Below, in pieces: positions 12,601 to 21,600 of a DNA stretch of 64,000 nt. The first letter of the stretch is position 1; each line of letters begins with the position of its first letter. The stretch lies in NCBI GenBank assembly GCA_026874595.1, contig CM049306.1, positions 47,990,019-48,054,018 on the forward strand, read 5' to 3'. The notes beneath the pieces are model-generated. The model was not told where the DNA came from and made no database searches. It worked only from the letters and a program-made list of their open reading frames with translations. This DNA is from Sipunculus nudus (taxonomy: Eukaryota; Annelida; Sipuncula; Golfingiida; Sipunculidae). A program made the translations under genes and the position numbers.

Positions 12601-15600
12601 AAAGCACTACTAAATGAATTAATTGACAAATCTGTTGAGAAGAAAAATCCAAAGCTTATGTTGAGAAGGTAAGTAGTCATTTTATTTTACTTTGATCATA
12701 TCATAAAGTACATATTCCTCTTTATTTTTTGGTGGTTAATGGTACAAATTTTTCAATTATGAATTTGTTTAAACTGAAAACCCTACATGACATTTGTTAT
12801 TTAGAAAGGTTCTGAATTGCTATAATTATAATTAGATGTACACCTTTTTAAATATATTTTGTGTCATTTTTATTGTTATATGTCTTTACAATTGTTAACC
12901 AAAAATGTATCTGTGTAAACATAAAGAAGATATTAAAGTGAAACCACAGGCCTCTTGAAAAAAAATACAAGTCCAAATGGGTGTGCAGCTCTGTACAATA
13001 CATTTAATTTCTACCGGTGAATTAAGTTCATTTTATTGTGTCATTATCAAAGCTATCTCAGATTACTAATTATGATGCACTTGTAATAATAAACCTGTTG
13101 TATGCAGGACAGAATCAGTGGTGGAGAAGTTCCTTACAAACTGGTTGAGTCTGTGCTTGTACGGTTACATCAAGGTAAGACACTTGCATGGTCCAGATAT
13201 TTGTTTTAAATGAGACTACAGTTAAGCCTGTTGGATAGGGAGGTTTATTAGGGTTGATCAGTTTATTTCTATTTTCAAATTTGGGTAAACAATTTTTGTG
13301 GGTGGCAGAACTTTTGTAAGAATAAGAGCAAATCCATCAATTTGAAATTTTATTTTCTTCTGCCATTTTCTATTTATCAAGATCTCCAATTTGGCTGATT
13401 TTCAAAAGCTGAGATTTTGGCACAATATTAGTCCTGGGTCACAGATTTGCACCTATTTTCTTTTTACCTTCATTTTATTCCCATCGATTACTCAGTGATT
13501 GCATACTCTAGTTGTAAATTGGTAATGATACACTTTCATTACAAAAATTATAGCTAGATAGTGTGGAACCTTTTTGCATGTTCTCTACATCAGTTATGTT
13601 CTAATATTATTGAACAATATGATGGATAATTTAATTTCAGAAATGATATATCATTTCTGCAGATGGGTGACATTAAGTTTTTAACAAAGATTTCTTAATG
13701 ATGTAATTAATTTAAAAACAAGCCAGTTTAATCAGTGATGCTTGTAAGATACTCCATTTCACTGTGTTGTGTCCTATGACCCGATACATACCATAGTCTT
13801 TACTAACAAAACATCCTGGCTGTTTGGGTGACAAATTACGAAACGCCATGGCTAGTTTATGACTGATGACACTGGTAGTTTTATCCGATCTGTTTAGCTC
13901 ATTCTTATGCACAGGAGGGAGATTTCGATCACTGAGAGAAGCAAATTTCATGTTTAGGCCACGACAGCATCAGTTAATTATTGTTATCAGATGACAGCTC
14001 AGGTTCTGGGAGGGTGACACATTAAATCATGCCTGTCAGGGATTATCAGGAAGATTTGATTTAATATCCAATCAAGAGTGCAAACATCCTGCAGGGCTGT
14101 TCAAGTGTTAACCAGGAAAAAAGTGATTTTGGCTCCCATACTGCTTGTTCAGGAATGATAAGTGGCTGAAGGTATCAGTGCGGGGGGGGACTTAATTGAT
14201 TCACACTGAACTTTTTATGTTCATCTCAAGTCAACAGCCTGTCTCAACGATCCTTCAGAATCAAGACCTGTTAGCCAGAAGGATATTTTCACTCCCTATT
14301 AGTCCAGCCACCTATGGTACAAGCTTTAATTAATAATTAAAGGTTACAGTTTGTAAAAATATTAAGTAATTAAAGTTCTAAATGGTCTGGAAGTAAAATG
14401 TATCTCAGTATATTTTCAGATTGTCTTAGCATTTGTACTGATGAGAAAGTGTTCTGAAATTAAAACTGTCACCTGACACTTAATATAATTAGCTGCTGTC
14501 CAGGTCAAATAATATAAACACTTTTCTTTATTCAGTAATATTGATGAAGACAATGGAAACAGTTTCAGAAAATAGAGGTTTATTTGTTTGTTACATGGGA
14601 TTCTAGTTTTGCTGTACAATTGCTTAAGGGGTGGATTAAAAGGGGGAGCATTATGTTTCAAGAATATAAGAATAACATACACTCTATATGGAAAAATAGG
14701 GACAGGATTTTTCCTTTTTGGACTGTTTGCATGTCAGATTTATGTATAAAGTCTACCCGCACTCCTGGCAGACTTTATTTACCTGCGAGTGGGTGTGCAG
14801 CTAGGCATTCTTTTCTAAGGTCATATAACAGCCCTGCACTTCTTTATATGTTCATATAGATGTTTATGTTATTAAATTGCTAATGTATCTTTAGACTACA
14901 GGCTAACATGCATGTATTTTTATCATCAATGTCTGTTCATTATTTTTTACAGAGAAATGCAGGCAGGTCCCTGTACATGCTCTATAAAGCTTTGAAACAT
15001 CAGACAGAGAAAGGTCCAGTGGACGCCATCACCTCTGAGTCTCGTTATTCTCTGTCTGAGGACAAACTCCTTAGGGAGAAGATCGAGCCCACAACTCTGG
15101 TGAGTCAACATTATATTAATGTATCTACTTAACACTGGCCAGTATTTACTTGTTTTATCTGGATGCTCAATGTCAGGACAATTAGTCGTCATGTCATGTG
15201 CTAAATAGCCCGGGATCGGTATGAGAAGCATGCAACTTGTAATTAACTTGTAGCACTGTGAGATTGATGAATGAGGGCAATTTAAAATAGCAATCTGTCA
15301 GGGAGTCACACAGTATTTGCTTGAGTGACTGCAGTATGAAGTTTTCATGTTGGGGTGGATGACCAGGGGTAAATGACCAGTGTTGATCCATATTGGAAGG
15401 GGATTGGGGTGAGATGGAGCATGTGGCGGTCACTGAGGTCATCTGCCCCTGCATGTGACAGTGATGTATTAGGCCCTTCTGTGTGCTTGTCATACTGTTA
15501 TAAAGCCTGGCCAGTTTGACCTTGGCTAGTTGAGGTGACAAGAATGAATGGATGACCTGGCTTGTTACATGCTCTAATGACATTGAGTTCACATGTGAAT

Positions 15601-18600
15601 GCTCTTGTATACTGAGGCCGTGTACATAGTGCACAAAGTTTATTCATTTATTGTATGCCTTAGGATGGAGTGTAATAAATATTTTCATGTGTATTGCATC
15701 AATTACAATGAAGCAGTTTCTCTTGTTGATTTATTTTTGTGAAAACCTGTTGATTGTATGTGGGTCTTATGATTACTTTGATATACTTAACCATCAGTGC
15801 CATACATTTGTAAATCTTTGTAAGAAATGTGTGCATTTTAGAATTTTTTTAACTTTTTTTTACTCAAATTTACATTTTCTCTTAGGTTAAGGGCAATTAA
15901 TATTTTCATGTCACAGTATATTGATGAAGTTGTTTAAAAATTGTCATTGAATACTTCATAGAAGCATCATGTAACTCCTGTATATTATTTGATCAAGTGC
16001 CCTCCTTGTCAAAATAAACATTAGTGTAGACATTACTGCTAGATAATGGGTCAAATCCTGTTAAGTCCCCTCTGATAAGTGATGCAAGGACAAACATGGC
16101 TGCTGGATAAAATAAGCTTTAGAAGAGTAAATCACTGTAATGATGTATAACTATAATATACTTTGTGGTGTTGTCGCAATATTTTTACTTACAAAGATTA
16201 TGAAGGATTTTGATAAACTCATCAGAAATGCTAATCAATAAAATATCACGCCTTAATTTGATTTCCAGCAAAAGACATGCATATTTAATGGGGTCAGAGG
16301 TCACCGCACTTTGGAGGCACCTTGATGACATACCAAAAATCATATGGATTTTCATGAAACTCATTATACATATTTACCAATTGGGTTTCTCCCCTGAATA
16401 ACCTTCTCATTAAATTCAACTATCTACGGTATATATACCAGGAGTAGGTTTTATCATGTGTGGCTTTATAATCATATTTTAAGTGTTATGTAAAGCCCTG
16501 TGTTGCACATAGATCATTCCACCCTTTAACAAGTTACAATTTCAGCTCAGATCAAATTTTTCAAAATGTGGTAAGAAATATCATGAATTTTGTTATCCTT
16601 GTGTAAAACCAGGACTTATGGTGATGACAGTATGTGAATGTTTGTTGTAGACCATCAATGTTCAGGCTGACTCTGTTAGTGAGCTGGTTACCTGTAAGGT
16701 GCTGGACTGTGACACAATCACACAAGCCAAGGAGAAGATGCTGGATGCCATCTACAAGAATGCACCAGCCTCAAAGAGGCCATCTGTCCATGATGTCAAC
16801 TTAGGTAGGTGGGGGGGGGGGGGGGGTTTGAATGACAAAATAAGAATTAAACATCTGACTCAAAGAGGCCACTTTTTTATTACAAAGTTAAAAGTAAAAC
16901 CAGCAATATACAAGTGAGTGTCTACCACAAAGAGGCAACCTATACATAATGTAGATTTAGAAATGTTAATATGAAATTTTGGTTGTATCACATGTTTGTG
17001 TTTGAAATGTATATATTTGTAGTCTTTTAAGAATAATATAATAAAGTATATTTTTTTTACTTATATTTGTAGTAGCTGAAAAAACGACTTTAACAGCTTT
17101 TAAAAAAGCTTGTAGAAGTTATATGTGAGATTAATCTAATCACATTAGATAATAATTATTTCCTCAGGTTAAAATGTTTCACCATTGTTGCCTGTTTAAA
17201 TCATGGGTGTTCTTAAAAACTTAAAACTTTACAATATATTTTGGTATCTTATGGTTGCTTTAAGAAACATTCAGAGAATCATTATGAAATTTTCGACAGC
17301 CAATTTAAAAAAAAATCTGAAATATAATATTCTTAAATGCAAAAAAAAATAACTTGTTGAAATTTAAACACAAAAAGTGCTTACTGAACTGTGGCTAATA
17401 CCAAATGTGATTGACTTTGACAGAGTGGCGATCAGGACGGAGTGGACATCTTCCTCTACAGGATGATGATGTCACAACAGAGCTAAAGAATGGTTGGAAA
17501 CGAGTCAACCGATTGGCTCATTATCATGTTCCGGATGGGGCCACCATGGCCCTGGTGCTCAAACCTAAAAGTGTGGATGAAGGGATCCGGATGGTGAATG
17601 GTGAGTCTTAAAGGGACTTTAAAATGGAAAATGTAGCTTTCCAGTATTATACCAACAACTAATTAAAATAAAGAGATAAAAATCTCAGTTAAATAACAAA
17701 GTGGATGTTATTTAGATAACTTAGATAACGAAGTGGATGGATAAGGGTTCGAGCTACCCAACTGGAAAACTTTGTACCGGGATAACTTCTTACAAACTTG
17801 AGATATAAAAAAAGTTCAGGTCAGAGTTTGATGACTCAAATCTTACTTGAAAACATCCTTGTTTGAGATGTTTTATTGAGATTCACATTTCATTTGAATG
17901 ATGCGTCCTAAATTTGAATTTTATCATAAGAATGGAAGAGGAAAGGAATTGTGACTAATCAGTGTGTGGAATATATAGGATTAAGATTCAAAATTTCTTT
18001 TTTTGTACCAAAATCTCATTTAAGCTTTAATGTCATCTTAATTTTTACCAAGTAAATCTGTATTTTCAGCGGTAGATATATATTAGATATAACATGAATA
18101 GAAAATAGTCTCTGCTACTGCAGATGCTGTCCAGAAAATCTTAGTTAATTCTGTCCAATGGTGCTTCTCTATGGGAGGTTTAGTTAGACTTTGAATGAAC
18201 ATAGTAAGGTTACCTGAATTTAATGCTCTATTTTATTGCAGGAATGATAGAGATTACGGGTACAACGTTGAGCTCCATCACACCGATCATCACGATGGAG
18301 GAGGGCATGAGGTGCTGGCACCTTGTAAGTATCAACATTATCGTTATTGACCCCTTCTTCCGCAGAACAGGGGACATTGATTTGGGTTTATCTGTCTGTC
18401 CCTCTGTAAGGATTTTCGTTCCTGTATGATAATTTTCCTAAATATTATGCAATTTCATTCAAATTTTAGTCAGTGATTGCTCTCATGCATACCGTCATTG
18501 GGATTGGTTTTGGAGTGTCTGTCAGAAAAATGATTATCACCAGCTTAAAAAAAAAAACAAACATTTTCCCTTTTGTTCCCAATGCACAAGAATATTATGA

Positions 18601-21600
18601 CATCTTCAGTGGACGATAAAAACAAAAAAAACAGCCACTGTGACATGTAGAGACATCTTCAGGGGAAAATAAAAACAAAAACATATTGAGAAGGCAAAAG
18701 GGGAACAAGAGGCGGAAGCTGGGGAAATAAATTCCACAAATTTGCTTAATTTGAAATGGCAGCATGTATAGCTGTTATGATACATAAGCACTTTCATTCA
18801 TTGTTATACAAAACCAAATATCAGAATCATCAGATGTACTTGTATATATATATGTATATAACTGATATCAGATATCATCTGATTGAAGTGGTATCAGGCA
18901 TTTAAATGATATAATACATGTAAGGTATAATATCATGGATTAGAAACAAGTTGAATTTAATCTTATTGGCTGATTGTTTGCTTATATATTTTGATTATAA
19001 ATTCTAAGAGAGGAGACATATCTTTTTTTATGATGGAGATGATGATTATTATTGGAAATAAATTGTACCAGTGTCTCCAGAGTGTGTGCATTGTAGGAGC
19101 TGAAGTACAATGCCCATCCTTATACTTTGATTTGTGTCTCTCTTCCAGTTAAAACATGACGACAATCAAAATGCATCCAGAACAACGAAGGTGATCTCTG
19201 AGATCTTCCTAACCAGACTTCTGTCTACCAAGGTAGGTCCATGTCACTCATTTACATAATTGTAACTGTGATCTGTGAAAAAACTGTGATAAAAATGATC
19301 TGTGAAGATATAATGAAATAAGCCTTAGTACAAATATTTATGTAATTATTTGTTAATAAATATACACAGTTTGGTAATTATTAATTACTGGTCTGGAAAC
19401 CTAAAAATGTTCTGACAAAATGGTGCCAGCGAAACAGAAATATTAATGTGCACAAGTCCCATTAAGATTACTTTAACCATGAACCTTTATTATTTCTTGA
19501 TTAGTTTTTTAATAATTGGGTAATGAGTGTTCATAAAAAATTATACCCAGTCACTCTGTTCATAAAGGAGAGTATAACTGTGTCTGGGTGTATTGTTATA
19601 CATATTTCATATTTGTGTATTATGTTTACTGCTCTCAGTATATTTTAGACACACTGTCATATGTGAGTAGTTATCAATGTCAGGTTATCAACATTATTCT
19701 TACTATGCATCTCATTTTCCAGGGTACCCTTCAGAAGTTTATAGATGACCTGTTCAGGTCAGTTTTGATGGTGGACACCCACTTTCCGCCAGCCATTAAG
19801 TATTTGTTTGATTTCCTGGACCAGGCCGCTAAGCGACATGGTATCCTGGATACAGATGTGGTGCATACCTGGAAGAGCAATAGGTAAAAGTTGTTTTCAC
19901 GACAACAAATCACAGATTCTTCAGATTACATAAACAGAGTAATGTGGATTAAGTACAAGTTGATCATCAGTCATTTCCATGCTTCTTGATTCAAATCAGT
20001 GTGTCATATTTTGAAAATTACTAAAGCAGAAGCTTCTAATCTTCGATATTCCCAAATAACTGAAGATTTTGTCCAATTGACAACATATTTTTATTCTTAG
20101 ACATCAAGAGAATCCTCACATTTCCTAATCCTCAGCAAACTGAGGAATGGGATTCCTTTGTATCCTCATGTTTGAAATTTACTATACACAAAAAGACTAA
20201 TTTTAGAATCTGTTAACAAGTTGTGTTTTCTAATTGTATCGAGTTGTAGATTATAAGACCAGATTAAAACCCATTATGTTTATATATATATATATATAGG
20301 CTCTATTTGTGCATGGTTTTTGAGTGGAGCCACTAACTAAGTTGACCTTTCATAATCCATTCAAGAATGTACAAATTCAGGAGCAGGTGAAGATAATACT
20401 TGATAATTGAACCATGAGTTTCTTTGTATCAACCCACCATTACTCACTTTTTGTCTTTTACACAAAAAACATGCCATCAGTGATAAAAGAGTTGGCTAAC
20501 TTGGGATAAAATTTCTGTTTATTAAAAAAAGGGGAATTGTTTCATGATAGGAGTAATAAAAAACATGCCTGAAGCAACCTGTTGCTTGTGTAATTTACAG
20601 TTTACCGTTGAGGTTCTGGGTGAACATCATCAAGAACCCTGATTTCGTGCTGGATGTCAACAAGCCCCACATTGTTGACTCCTGTTTGTCTGTGATAGCC
20701 CAAACCCTGATGGACAGCTGCTCAACGATGGATCACAAGCTGGGAAAGGTAGGCAGAGCATCTGTATGAGGAAGAAATATATTAAATATAGGATGTATAT
20801 ATCAGGGTTAACGTAAGCTTAAAAGTCCTATGAAATGCTCTAAATATCATGTACCATAGGTGCCTCTCTTTACAGGGCACCTCTGTATTAAGGGCACCTC
20901 CTATATACAGCCACTTATGGGCAATACCTTGAAAAAAAAAAATCTATAACCTGCTTACTGAGGGCACGTCTCTATTGAAGGCAAAATGTTTGGCCAATCA
21001 ATTTCCTTAACTTGGGGGCTCTACTGTATTTTTGAATGCCTTAAAAGTGCAAGGTAATTTTTAAAATTTTCTGGAAAAAAACTTGAATTTGTCTCTATTG
21101 ACTGGCTATGAATGACAAAGAGGACCATAGCATGCCTGAACTTGTTGAAAAATGTCATTTAATTTGGTTAAGCTAGATTTGTCAGTTAAACTGGTAACAA
21201 ACCAGAAAATGTTTGGAGATCTGATCTCTTTAGGATCTTTTAGTAAAGATGGTTAAACAAAGAAAAAAATCTTTGAATTCCAGAGTTTTGTCCATGAAAA
21301 CTATGAAAAGACCTTGAAAATGAAAACTTAAATTTTGTGGGAATCCTGTATATTGTATATTCGTTAAAGGTATATATTTATGTGAAATGTACAAATTAGG
21401 AGGCACAAATTTCTGTACGAGTCTACCCCAGTTTAATGCAGCAATTTATGGCATATTAGATATTTTTAGTAATACTATATACTGGGCACAGTTACTGGTG
21501 AGTGCTATATGACCGTAATATGGAATTTCTAATATATCGGTTAGTCATTCAGGGAACACAACCTGGTGCCTAATGGCATTTCATATTAAATCCTAAAGTT

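Noticed and set aside
15194-15634. 146-codon minus-strand open frame in plexin intron 17
   Set aside because: No domain, no splice context and no compositional sign of coding; likely chance.
17740-17765. ggttcgagctaccc as a B box
   Set aside because: No A box upstream and no cloverleaf pairing.
18242-18324. Alternative reading frame of plexin exon 20 ([16 protein letters not shown])
   Set aside because: Open, but incompatible with the phase of both neighbouring exons and lacking the conserved WHL.
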